23,940 bases of DNA from a virus, in the IMG/VR virus record IMGVR_UViG_3300044953_000085, positions 1 to 23,940 of that record. One strand, written 5' to 3'. Below are positions 13,867 through 21,706 of this stretch, piece by piece. How positions within the stretch are numbered: position 1 is the first letter of the stretch; each line of letters begins with the position of its first letter. The notes beneath the pieces were generated by a model, which was not told the DNA's origin, did no database searches, and saw only the letters and a list, made by a program, of their open reading frames with translations. Both the position numbers and the translations under genes were made by a program.

Positions 13867-14294
13867 AAATCTTTGGAGAAATATCAGGTCTGGCAGCGCT
13901 AGAGGCGAAGCTGATAGATATCCAAAAGAAAAGCAAGTCCTCTATGCTCAACAATGTAAAGGTAGCAACACTCGAGATCCACTCCAACGCGAGACGCAGC
14001 CTTCAGAAAATTTCTAGGGGCGAGGTAGTTACGCGGTATTCACCTAAGAGAACGCATACGGTTTCAAGGCCTGGCGACCCTCCGAACAGTGATACAGGAC
14101 GGGCGCTGTCCTCAATTGCATTCGAGATTAACGAATCGCAAATTGAGGGAGTCGTCGGGTCCAATTTGAACTATCTTAAGTGGCTCGAGTTTGGCACTCT
14201 GTCTGTAGCTGCACGGCCATGGCTATCTGTAGCCTTTCAGAAGTTCAGAACCAAGTTTAAGAAGGTTTTTAAAGTGAAGATTACGGAGTATTAA
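13863..14294 (+). CDS. HK97 gp10-family neck/tail protein
   Basis: This 143-residue protein shows the gp10-like pattern: an N-terminal helix of Leu/Lys character, YSPKRTHTVSRPGDPPNSDTG at about 57-77 (compare the common SRPGEPP-DTG motif), YLKWLEFGT at 105-113 and ARPWLSVAF at 117-125. This family takes part in joining head and tail. It starts with GTG in a GTGA overlap with the head-closure gene. Confidence 0.87.
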   Translation: MKIFGEISGLAALEAKLIDIQKKSKSSMLNNVKVATLEIHSNARRSLQKISRGEVVTRYSPKRTHTVSRPGDPPNSDTGRALSSIAFEINESQIEGVVGSNLNYLKWLEFGTLSVAARPWLSVAFQKFRTKFKKVFKVKITEY

Positions 14295-14698
14295 TGGCGG
14301 TCCATATTTCAAACCTATTACAGAAAAGGCTTTATGAAATATTAACGCAAGATCTTGAATTGATGGAACTTGTGACAGGTGTTTTTGATGTAGTACCCGA
14401 TGAGCAGTCATTTCCATTTATTATGATCGGCAAGGACACGCTAAACGATTTTGGCAGCCATTCAACCTCGGGATTCGAGGGGAGCTGTGATGTTGACGTA
14501 TATAGTCAAGCTCACGGATTAAAGGAAGCCAAAGAAATAGCAAGCAAGGTCTATACTCTGCTGCATGAAATTGACCTTGCGCTAGAGGGATTTCCCACAT
14601 TATCATTTCGTTGTGATATGCTTGATATATTCAAAGAGCCGGACAACAGGACAATTCGCGCTCTATTGCGCTTTAAATTATTGATCGGAGGTAATTAA
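14294..14698 (+). CDS. Tail completion/terminator protein (DUF3168-like)
   Basis: This 134-residue protein fits the tail-terminator family that caps the tail tube at its head-proximal end. LLQKRLYEIL at the N-terminus, FPFIMIGKDTLNDFGSHS at 40-57, and the strand CDVDVYSQAHGLKEAKEIA at 65-83 are recognisable. It precedes the major tail protein, the expected gene order. The start overlaps the gp10-like stop as TAATG. Confidence 0.86.
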   Translation: MAVHISNLLQKRLYEILTQDLELMELVTGVFDVVPDEQSFPFIMIGKDTLNDFGSHSTSGFEGSCDVDVYSQAHGLKEAKEIASKVYTLLHEIDLALEGFPTLSFRCDMLDIFKEPDNRTIRALLRFKLLIGGN

Positions 14699-15109
14699 AT
14701 GAGTGGTGAAAAGGGCGGTAAAGATTTGTTGCTTAAGATTGAAACGTCAACTCCTGGCACATATGCCACACTTGGCGGCCTTCGTGCAAAAACAATGTCG
14801 ATCAACGCTGAAGAGATCGACGTAACAAACCACGAGTCAAACCAGCTCAAGACGCTGTTGGATGGCGCAGGGATTGTTTCATTTGCGCTTAGTGGGTCTG
14901 GTATCCACAACGGTGACGGTGCTACACTGAACCGCGCTGAAGACAGATGTCGCTCACAGTCTTTGACTAACTTCCAAATCGTCGATGCGAACGGACGCAC
15001 CTATCAAGGCCTATTTAAGATTGTCACATTTGAACGGACAGGTGAGTACAACGGCGCACAGACCTACTCAATCTCATTGTCTTCATCTGGCGACTTCGCA
15101 GTAATCTAA
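14699..15109 (+). CDS. Major tail tube protein
   Basis: This 136-residue protein resembles TP901-1/HK97-type tail tube subunits: GGKDLLLKIET at the start, AKTMSINAEEIDVTNHES at 30-47 and a C-terminal beta strand pair (YSISLSSSGDF). It polymerises around the tape measure. GGAGGT at 14687-14692 is a strong binding site, and arginine codons are mostly CGC/CGT with one AGA and one CGG, consistent with high expression. It sits between the tail terminator and the assembly chaperone. Confidence 0.88.
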   Translation: MSGEKGGKDLLLKIETSTPGTYATLGGLRAKTMSINAEEIDVTNHESNQLKTLLDGAGIVSFALSGSGIHNGDGATLNRAEDRCRSQSLTNFQIVDANGRTYQGLFKIVTFERTGEYNGAQTYSISLSSSGDFAVI

Positions 15110-15120
15110 TCGGAGGATAT

Positions 15121-15483
15121 ATGGCGCAACTTTCAATTCAAAAAATCGTAGAGGCTGGAATTCTTCACACGTTCGCAAACGCCGACACAGTCAACGGCGA
15201 TAAGTTTAAAAACTTCAGTGGCAAGGTTTTTTTGCTAGTAAAAAACACAGGAGCAAGTGCGGCCACTGTGACCATCAATGCAATCCCAACGTCAAAAAAC
15301 GACCCTGACCTTGGCGTTTTGAGCAAGACTGACCCCGTTATTTCCCTAGCTGCTGGCGACGAGAAACTGGTAGGGCCATTCAAGAAGGGAGCCTTTAACG
15401 ATGGCGCTGGCGATGTGTCAGTCGCATATGGTGGATTAGGCGCGGCAGACGTTGATGTTGCTGCCCTAGAATTAAGTGAATAG
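15121..15483 (+). CDS. Small virion-like beta protein
   Basis: This 120-residue protein is beta-rich, with LLVKNTGASAATVTINAIPT at 39-58 and LAAGDEKLVGPFKKGAFND at 76-94. This VKNTGASAATVTI ... GPF pattern is common in small phage proteins that may decorate capsids or tails; I know of no proven function. It has a strong GGAGGATAT binding site and sits between tail tube and chaperone genes, so a tail-tube ornament is one possibility. Confidence 0.75.
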   Translation: MAQLSIQKIVEAGILHTFANADTVNGDKFKNFSGKVFLLVKNTGASAATVTINAIPTSKNDPDLGVLSKTDPVISLAAGDEKLVGPFKKGAFNDGAGDVSVAYGGLGAADVDVAALELSE

Positions 15484-15832
15484 TTACGTTGGCGAAAAGG
15501 AGCTTCAAATCTGTGGCGTGACTCTTTTGTTGCGTCCCAGCTTTGAAGCCCTTGTCGAAATTGAATCAAAGAGCAGACCGCTAACGCAAATTGTGTCGGC
15601 ATTTGCAAAAGGTGATTTCAAAATCTCTGACGTTACTGCAATCATTTATTGCACGGCCAAGGCTTCTAATAAAAATCCAATACTCAGCTTCAACGAAATT
15701 GGCGAGATGGTATTAGCTGATGGGCTTATGAATATCGCTCCTATCGCCTTCGATGTAATTTCAAACGTGCTGTCAGGCGATGAAGAACGCAAAAAAAAAA
15801 TCGCAAGCACTCTCACAGAAAAGAGCAAGTAA
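15476..15832 (+). CDS. Tail assembly chaperone, unshifted product (GTA-gp10-like)
   Basis: This 118-residue protein starts at GTG 15476 and matches the tail assembly chaperone family related to GTA gp10: VGEKELQICGVTLLLRPSF followed by EALVEIESKSRPL at about 23-35, and a helical rest. It would hold the tape measure during tail assembly. Codons 106-108 are three AAA within a ten-adenine run, after which ten more codons lead to a TAA at 15830-15832. It overlaps the preceding gene by 8 bases and lacks a strong binding site. The frame-shifted form is annotated separately. Confidence 0.85.
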   Translation: MNSYVGEKELQICGVTLLLRPSFEALVEIESKSRPLTQIVSAFAKGDFKISDVTAIIYCTAKASNKNPILSFNEIGEMVLADGLMNIAPIAFDVISNVLSGDEERKKKIASTLTEKSK

Positions 15833-16017
15833 AAGAGTCAATAGAGTGGAATAGGTTTTTCAAGCTAGCGGTTAATGAGTTTAAAATTCAGCCCGCCGAG
15901 TTTTGGAAGCTAACGCCAATCGAATTCTGGTTCTTGCTCGAGGAGCCTGAAGAGAGTTATCCTAATATTGAATGGCTTGAGGAAATGCAGAAGAAATTTC
16001 CCGATAAGGGGCAATAA
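15476..16017 (+). CDS. Tail assembly chaperone, predicted -1 frameshift fusion product
   Basis: If ribosomes slip back one base on the A run at 15791-15800, translation leaves the GTG-started frame and continues to TAA 16015-16017, giving about 180 residues. The extension of 72 codons includes FKIQPAEFWKLTPIEFWFLL, which matches the short chaperone family (rcc01693/DUF2376-like, with AEFWxLTPxE) usually encoded right before the tape measure. The -1 frame is open only from 15784, so the shift must occur between 15784 and 15829, exactly where the A run lies. The extension has no ATG, GTG or TTG before base 15934, so it cannot be initiated as a whole on its own. Frameshifted chaperone pairs (lambda G/GT type) are well established. 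Confidence 0.82.
15791..15800 (+). other. Programmed -1 frameshift slippery site
   Basis: Ten consecutive A residues read as AAA AAA AAA A in the zero frame allow tandem slippage by one base. The site lies in the 48-base stretch where both frames are open. Transcriptional slippage on the same run is an alternative mechanism. Confidence 0.8.
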
Positions 16018-18029
16018 TGGCAACGCTCGAAGAATTGGTCGTAAGGCTCAAAGGTGATATAGCTGACTTTCAATCAAAGATGCAGAAAGCATGGGGGATT
16101 GCCTCTACATATACCAGCAAAATTAGTGGTTCATTTAAGAAGGTTTCTAGCTTCATTGGTGGGGAAGCAAGTCAGATTAATTCATTTCAAGCAAAAATTG
16201 CTGGCCTGGCCGGAGCTGCGGGGCTTGTTGCTTTAACGAAGAGCGCATTTGATACCGCCGGAGCATTGAACGACCTTTCAACTAACACAGGTCTTTCGAC
16301 TGGCTTTATCCAAGAAATGAGGTACGCCGCCAAGCTCGCTGGAATAGAACAAGAGGAACTTAATGCTTCATTTTTAAAATTCAGCAGGAACATAGGCGAG
16401 GCCGCATCAGGCAACAAGGCGTTCCTTGACCAGTTCAAACAGATTGGCGTTAGCGTTAGAGACGCCAATGGGAACCTAAAATCCAATCAAGAATTATTCC
16501 TTGAGGTTTCACAAGCAATAAAAGAATCAGGCAGTGAAGCCGAGCGAAACGCCATCTCTATGAGCCTTTTCGGAAAGGCAGGCGGCAAGTTCGGTGTTTT
16601 GTTTTCTGAAGGTGCAGCGGGCATTGAGAAGATGCGCAAGAATGCTCAAGAGCTTGGGATTGTAATCGACGCTGAGTTGATAAAAAAAGCAGATGACGCA
16701 GGCGATGCATTTGACACTCTTAATACCGTACTTACAGCAAAGGTTAACACCACATTACTTAAGCTGGCACCGACCATAGTCTCAGTCTCAAATAAATTAT
16801 TAGACCTCGTAGGAATTGCAGGCGCAGGATTTCAAGGCACACTGTTCGAGGATACAGACGCTGAGAGAATAGAAGCCATCAAAGAACGTCTGACTGAGCT
16901 TAATGCAGAAATTGCCAAAGGCCCTAAGCAAGCACTATGGACTCAAGGTGCAGCGAATATCGGGAGACTTGAGGAAATATTCGAGGGGATGAAGCTCGAA
17001 GTAGTTGCCCTTGAAGCCGAACTCAGTGGTCTTGAGTCGAAAACAAAATCAACAGCAGAAGCAGATAAACAGGCATCACAAGCTGCTAGTGAGCAGGCTG
17101 CAGCAACAGCAAAGAAGATACTAGAGACTAAAAAGCTAAACGAAGCTCTTGAGAAAAGACAAAAACTCGAGGAAGACGCTGCCAAAATAGTTGGTCAGGC
17201 TACAGGACAAGGCAAAGTTGCCCTCATTGAGGACGAATTAAAAACTCTCCAAAAGGCAAAAGAACAAAAAATTGGCATTGAGGAAGAGACCAATAAAGCA
17301 ATCCTTGAAAAGCAAAATGAACTGCACGCGGCACAGAGAGAAGCGCGGCAAATGGAAATCGAATCACTGCTTGAAAGGAACGAGCAGCTTAGAGAAATCG
17401 ACGCAGCAAAATTTGAAACAGAGATAGAGCAAAATGCAGCGCGAGCAGAGGAGCTCTCGGCCATCGAAGAAGGGATGGAACAGCGCAAGATTGAGAGCAA
17501 AGGAAGACTAGCACAAGCAAATGAATTTTTTGCAAGTCAAGAAATGATGACGGTGCAAGATGGCCTAACCAATCTGACCGCATTAATGCAGACAAAAAAC
17601 AAGGAACTGTTCGCCATCGGAAAGGCCGCCGCACTTGCCAACGCAGTTATTAACACAGCTCAAGGTGTTACAAAGGCACTTGCTCAGGGTGGTATTTTGG
17701 GGCCTGCGCTTGCCGCGACAGTGGTCGCCGCTGGCGCTGTTCAAATAGCAGCAATCTCAGCGCAAAAACTTGCCACGGGCATTGATGAAGTGCCAGGAGT
17801 TGGAACTGCTGACAATTTCCCTGCATTATTGCAGCCAGGAGAGAGAGTAGTGCCTAAGCAGACAAACAAGGACTTGAAGGCTTTTCTTGCCAATGATAGC
17901 AAAAAATCCAGTCAAGTAGTTGTAAACATATCAATCGGCACAGTGCTTGGCAGTGAAGAATCGGGAATGATGATTGTTGACATGCTGAATAACGCAATTG
18001 AGAAAAATGGAGCTAAACTCTTAGTATGA
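16017..18029 (+). CDS. Tail tape measure protein
   Basis: This 670-residue protein sets tail length. It has an N-terminal EELVVRLKGDIADFQSKM helix, a hydrophobic stretch at about 60-77, a long helical and coiled-coil region with Ala/Glu/Lys bias at about 275-500, and a hydrophobic segment at about 540-583. The C-terminal DEVPGVGTADNFPALLQPGERVVP (585-608) is a common tape-measure ending. At about 0.15 nm per residue the tail would be near 100 nm, which supports a siphophage form. No peptidase or muralytic motif was seen. It overlaps the frameshift extension by one base (TAATG) and the next gene by 4. Confidence 0.93.
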   Translation: MATLEELVVRLKGDIADFQSKMQKAWGIASTYTSKISGSFKKVSSFIGGEASQINSFQAKIAGLAGAAGLVALTKSAFDTAGALNDLSTNTGLSTGFIQEMRYAAKLAGIEQEELNASFLKFSRNIGEAASGNKAFLDQFKQIGVSVRDANGNLKSNQELFLEVSQAIKESGSEAERNAISMSLFGKAGGKFGVLFSEGAAGIEKMRKNAQELGIVIDAELIKKADDAGDAFDTLNTVLTAKVNTTLLKLAPTIVSVSNKLLDLVGIAGAGFQGTLFEDTDAERIEAIKERLTELNAEIAKGPKQALWTQGAANIGRLEEIFEGMKLEVVALEAELSGLESKTKSTAEADKQASQAASEQAAATAKKILETKKLNEALEKRQKLEEDAAKIVGQATGQGKVALIEDELKTLQKAKEQKIGIEEETNKAILEKQNELHAAQREARQMEIESLLERNEQLREIDAAKFETEIEQNAARAEELSAIEEGMEQRKIESKGRLAQANEFFASQEMMTVQDGLTNLTALMQTKNKELFAIGKAAALANAVINTAQGVTKALAQGGILGPALAATVVAAGAVQIAAISAQKLATGIDEVPGVGTADNFPALLQPGERVVPKQTNKDLKAFLANDSKKSSQVVVNISIGTVLGSEESGMMIVDMLNNAIEKNGAKLLV

Positions 18030-18799
18030 GCATCACTACAAGATCGCAATTTTTTTACGGCCACACAATCACAGAAGAAAATCAGTGGGTCGATTTCGAT
18101 GAGGGCGGGCCAGAGTTAAGCGTCCAGTTGGATATTGGAGATTACACACTCACTGAATTTGCACTAGAGGTGGCCTCAAAAATGTCGCAGGAGGGCGCGT
18201 TAACTTATACGGCGGCAGTCAATAGAGCAACGCGCAAAATAACATTATCGGCAAGCGGAACGTTCGCACTAAGAGTGACAACTGGAATGCACCTTGCTTC
18301 GAGCGCATTTAGCCTAATAGGCTTCACATCAAATAAATCAGGCTCTAGTTCGTATTTGGCCGACGTCGAATCTGGGAGCGTTTACAAGCCTCAGGCAGTG
18401 GTTCGCGATTATGTGCCATTCGAGGATAATTATTCTGCGCTTAGTAGCGTAGTGAATGAGTCGGAATCCGGCATTATTGAAACAGTTTCATTTGGAACAA
18501 AGCGCATTGCGCAAATGAATATATGGCTCATCACGGACAAGGCTCAGCAATCCTATTCAAGCGTGGAGAACAATCCAGCCGCAAGAGCTCAGGCCCGTGA
18601 GTTTATGGAATACATAATCACCAAGGCAAAATTTGAATTCATGCCCGACAGGAATACGCCAGCAACATTTTACAATGTAATCCTTGAGAAAACCCAAGAG
18701 GGCGACAACGGCACTGCCTATCGTTTAAAAAAAATGTTCAACAATGGCGTGGAAGGTTATTATCAAACAGGTGAGATAGAATTAAGGCAGGTGACGTAA
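18026..18799 (+). CDS. Tail protein, possibly distal tail
   Basis: This 257-residue beta-rich protein directly follows the tape measure, where distal tail or tip proteins are encoded. Segments such as GDYTLTEFALEVASKM at 38-53 and TYTAAVNRATRKITLSASGTF at 60-80 form a pattern of strand-helix-strand seen in phage tip proteins. VVRDYVPFEDN at 126-136 and a C-terminal strand EGYYQTGEIELRQ are also visible. No catalytic motif is present. Start overlaps the tape measure stop as ATGA. Assignment rests mainly on position. Confidence 0.75.
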   Translation: MSITTRSQFFYGHTITEENQWVDFDEGGPELSVQLDIGDYTLTEFALEVASKMSQEGALTYTAAVNRATRKITLSASGTFALRVTTGMHLASSAFSLIGFTSNKSGSSSYLADVESGSVYKPQAVVRDYVPFEDNYSALSSVVNESESGIIETVSFGTKRIAQMNIWLITDKAQQSYSSVENNPAARAQAREFMEYIITKAKFEFMPDRNTPATFYNVILEKTQEGDNGTAYRLKKMFNNGVEGYYQTGEIELRQVT

Positions 18800-19302
18800 T
18801 GACTGTCGCAAATGGCCAGATTGGCAACGAAACAACTTTTAACGCTGCATTCGGCAGTCGAACGAACGATTGGGACACACTTGCAAAGGTCGATCTTAAG
18901 AATACAGACGTATTATCCGGCCCTAATGTAATCAATCTTCAGGCTTCAGTTAATGGCAAAAGAAGCCTTGTAACGAACCACCTTGCTCTCGCCAATGGAT
19001 CTCAAATTCAGCTCGACGAAAGAATTGGGATGCATACAGTCATAGTACAAGGAAACACCGGCGCTATATCTCTCAATGCAGTTCCTTTCAACACTGTCGG
19101 AATTTTTGGCGGTGCGTACCTCAACGGCACAATCGTTGAAGTGATTGGAAATGATGACACAAATACTGTTACAATTGCCAACAATGATGCCGCAGGTGGA
19201 GCGATCGCCAATGGCGATGCGCTTCATAAAAAATACAGTTCATCATGCTGGCGGTACCTTTCACACTTCAATAGGTGGGTTGAGATATGTCGAAGTTTGT
19301 AG
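18799..19302 (+). CDS. Tail appendage-like protein
   Basis: This 167-residue beta-rich protein has repeated strand-forming Asn/Gly/Val segments (VIVQGNTGAISLN and GTIVEVIGNDDTNTVTIANND). It ends with a WRYLSHFNRWVEI segment, the RW-V closing strand common at the end of phage appendage domains. It likely belongs to the tail tip or fibre base. TAATG overlap joins it to the preceding tail gene, and its last 16 bases overlap the next gene. Function is inferred from composition and place. Confidence 0.7.
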   Translation: MTVANGQIGNETTFNAAFGSRTNDWDTLAKVDLKNTDVLSGPNVINLQASVNGKRSLVTNHLALANGSQIQLDERIGMHTVIVQGNTGAISLNAVPFNTVGIFGGAYLNGTIVEVIGNDDTNTVTIANNDAAGGAIANGDALHKKYSSSCWRYLSHFNRWVEICRSL

Positions 19303-21470
19303 CTCTTATTTTATTGCTGGCATTTGCCCTAGACGCTCATGCCAAAGGCTCAACGAATCATCAGATAAACGCTTCAACTGAAATTGAAGTTAGACCAGCA
19401 AATTATGTAGAGTTCTACGGCGACACAAAAATAATGGCCAACAACGAGCTACGTTTTTTGGAGCTGTCGGGAGCAGATTATATCTCCCTGAAATCCCCCT
19501 CATCACTTGCCTCTGTTTTAGATTTCATTCTACCAAGCTCATACGGAACGTCTGGCCAGTGCTTGAAAGGCAACGGCTCTGGCACGTTTTCATTTGGAGA
19601 CTGCTTAACAGTATCGCCGATATTGGCAGCAGATACACAGGTCGTTTTCGGAATAGGAAATGGAAGCGGTTCTGGAAAATCCTCTTTGACATTTGTCTAT
19701 GGAAGCGACGAGTTAAACCTTAATGGGATACTCAATCTCCAGGCCCAGACACAGGCACGATTTCAAGATGCATCAGGTGGCGAGTATGTGGCACTGCGAT
19801 CTCCAAGTGTACTTGCAGGGAATTTGACATTCACACTGCCAGGCCTTGATGGTGCCTTGAATGAATGTCTCAAAACGAATGGCTCTGGCGTACTGTCTTT
19901 TGGAGCATGTGGCTCGAACTTTGCGCCAAACGTAGCAGACCAACAGGTTGTCTTCGGTGTTGGCCCTGGCTCTGGTTCTGGTAATGCAAATTTAATTTTT
20001 GACTATCCCAACAATGAGCTTGAGCTGAAAGGTTCTCTGTTCTTGTCAGGTAATACATCTGGCTCTGGTACAGGTACATTCGGCCAAATAGTTTCACAGA
20101 ATGATGTGTACGGCTCTGGCTCAGGCAACTTTGAAAACGTAATAGCGCGAGGATTTTTCTTTGGCTCTGGCTCTGGTGAGTTCACTGGAAAAGTTGTCAT
20201 TAAAAATCAAAATCCGATCGAGCTTCAGGACTCGGCAGGCGGTGACTATGTTCGCATAAGAGCTAATGCCACCACAACGAACTACACGCTGACGATGCCT
20301 GCGACACAAGGCTCTGCTAATCAGGTTCTCGTTAATGACGGTTCAGGTAACTTCTCATGGGGAACAAGCGGCGGAACGCAGCTCGCGCCTGTTGTAAAGT
20401 ATAGAATAGGGTCAGGGAACACCATCTCGAATAATACGCTGACCTTTTTGGATTTCTCAACCAAAGTATATGACGACAATGACGATGTACTTGGCGAGGG
20501 CGGCGGGCCTGTAACTACGCAAGGCACTGGCTGGCGATATCCATGCCCTAATTCTGGTTACTATTTTGTGTTTGCCGGCGTTTCTTTTAACGGTGCCGCA
20601 TGGACAGATGCAGAGCAAATCAGGCCAAAGATTTACGTTAACGGCGTTGAAACCGGCGAGTCACAAAGTGAAGTTTCTGGAGTAGCCGCTGGCGATGAGG
20701 ATACACAGCGCGGCATACCTGACCTTGTTTACTGCGCAGCCTCTCAGCTAATTGAGATTGCAGTCTTGCAAACTTCTGGCGGCAACTTATCAACGCGCAC
20801 AGGGACAAATTCGTACGTAACGATAATGCAAATCCCCACGAACGTAGCCGCCGTCTCAGAGAACAGGTACGACATATATTCGACGGCAGTCGATTACACA
20901 GTACTGGACAGCGACGGCTATTCAATCATAAATGTAACTGACTCTGACCCTGCCAAAACAATCACACTTCCAACGGCCGCCGATAATACAGATCGGTGCA
21001 TAACAATTGTAAATAATTCTACAGAGCAGGCGGCTGCGGCGAGAGTAATTGTTGATGGCGAGGGAGCAGAAACAATCAGCGGATTGACTACAGTTTCACT
21101 TCGATGGCGTGGGAGAGAAACAACAGTATGCTCAACAGGCACTGCATGGATAGAGCGAAGTACAAATAGAACTGAGCCAGTGTCAGTTACCATCGAGCAG
21201 ACAGGCACGCACTCAGTTATATCTTGTAGCACATCACCATGTTGGGTCAGTTCTACAGTGACCGATCTTGGCGTTGGTCGCTCACAAGTGGATATCTTTG
21301 GTGGATTTTCTGTTGTTCCACATTGCCGATGCGAGAATGCGGCGGTGTCTGGTGCGGTTTGTACCAGAGGCACGAGCAACACTACAAACTTCTCTGTTTT
21401 CGCATACAACACTTCTTTTTCACAAACTGACTCGGATGATGTCGTCATTACTTGTAATGAGGCATATTAG
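19287..21470 (+). CDS. Repeat-containing fibre-like protein with signal-peptide-like leader
   Basis: This 727-residue protein begins with a Sec-type leader: positive N-terminus, a hydrophobic core FVALILLLAFAL at 4-15 and an AHA-K cleavage context at 17-20. Repeats of about 50 residues follow at 57-106, 159-208 and 312-361, each with a YVxL strand, an LP segment and a GSGxxSxG closing motif; a second unit at 111-149 and 214-251 shares QVVFGxGxGSGSG. Residues 365-727 are beta-rich; the last 100 contain several Cys. There are 14 Cys overall. Similar YVALKAP...GSGNLSW repeats occur, from memory, in surface and fibre proteins of Bdellovibrio-like bacteria and their phages. AGGTGG 8 bases before the ATG supports this start. 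It may be a tail fibre, or a secreted cargo protein; a leader on a virion protein is odd. Confidence 0.8.
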   Translation: MSKFVALILLLAFALDAHAKGSTNHQINASTEIEVRPANYVEFYGDTKIMANNELRFLELSGADYISLKSPSSLASVLDFILPSSYGTSGQCLKGNGSGTFSFGDCLTVSPILAADTQVVFGIGNGSGSGKSSLTFVYGSDELNLNGILNLQAQTQARFQDASGGEYVALRSPSVLAGNLTFTLPGLDGALNECLKTNGSGVLSFGACGSNFAPNVADQQVVFGVGPGSGSGNANLIFDYPNNELELKGSLFLSGNTSGSGTGTFGQIVSQNDVYGSGSGNFENVIARGFFFGSGSGEFTGKVVIKNQNPIELQDSAGGDYVRIRANATTTNYTLTMPATQGSANQVLVNDGSGNFSWGTSGGTQLAPVVKYRIGSGNTISNNTLTFLDFSTKVYDDNDDVLGEGGGPVTTQGTGWRYPCPNSGYYFVFAGVSFNGAAWTDAEQIRPKIYVNGVETGESQSEVSGVAAGDEDTQRGIPDLVYCAASQLIEIAVLQTSGGNLSTRTGTNSYVTIMQIPTNVAAVSENRYDIYSTAVDYTVLDSDGYSIINVTDSDPAKTITLPTAADNTDRCITIVNNSTEQAAAARVIVDGEGAETISGLTTVSLRWRGRETTVCSTGTAWIERSTNRTEPVSVTIEQTGTHSVISCSTSPCWVSSTVTDLGVGRSQVDIFGGFSVVPHCRCENAAVSGAVCTRGTSNTTNFSVFAYNTSFSQTDSDDVVITCNEAY
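19455..20369 (+). repeat. Internal fibre-domain repeats
   Basis: The span encodes three copies of a roughly 50-residue unit (19455-19604, 19761-19910, 20220-20369), the first two each followed by a 38-residue unit (from 19617 and 19926), so about 100 residues are duplicated in tandem. Copies differ in DNA sequence, pointing to old duplications. Confidence 0.75.
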
Positions 21471-21477
21471 GAGCCGC

Positions 21478-21705
21478 ATGATTAAGGAACTGATAGCTGG
21501 TGGGATATTAAGTGCAATCATGATTGGATTGTACGCTGAAGCTCGCTATCAGATTAAAGACAACACAAGGGACATTTTGCAAGTCGAAAAAGAAGTAGAG
21601 GTGGTCAAGGTACATCAGGCCTATAACACCAACTACTTCATAGAGATAAAAAAATCAATCGACGAGGTTAAGTCAGAGTTGAAGCTGATCAAAAGGCAGA
21701 AATGA
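21478..21705 (+). CDS. Small membrane-anchored coiled-coil protein
   Basis: This 75-residue protein has one N-terminal membrane helix (about 4-19, LIAGGILSAIMIGLYA) followed by a charged helix with heptad-like Leu/Val spacing (ILQVEKEVEVVKVHQ, then IKKSIDEVKSELKLI). That layout resembles small spanin-like or tail-associated membrane proteins, but I cannot assign one. ATG 21478 is chosen because AGGAG lies just upstream at the end of the previous gene; longer in-frame starts lie inside that gene. It lies between the repeat protein and the tail hub gene. Confidence 0.7.
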   Translation: MIKELIAGGILSAIMIGLYAEARYQIKDNTRDILQVEKEVEVVKVHQAYNTNYFIEIKKSIDEVKSELKLIKRQK

Positions 21706-21706
21706 T

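Noticed and set aside
15165-15608. A 147-codon minus-strand frame over the virion-like and chaperone genes
   Set aside because: Composition and lack of motifs indicate a shadow of the + strand genes, which have ribosome binding sites and family matches.
20918-21448. A 176-codon open frame on the minus strand inside the repeat-protein gene
   Set aside because: It is antisense to a well-supported gene, has no recognisable motif, and every credible gene in the window runs on the + strand.
21268-21477. A longer start for the small membrane coiled-coil gene
   Set aside because: The extra 70 residues overlap the 3' end of the repeat-protein gene in another frame; AGGAG just before ATG 21478 marks the real start.
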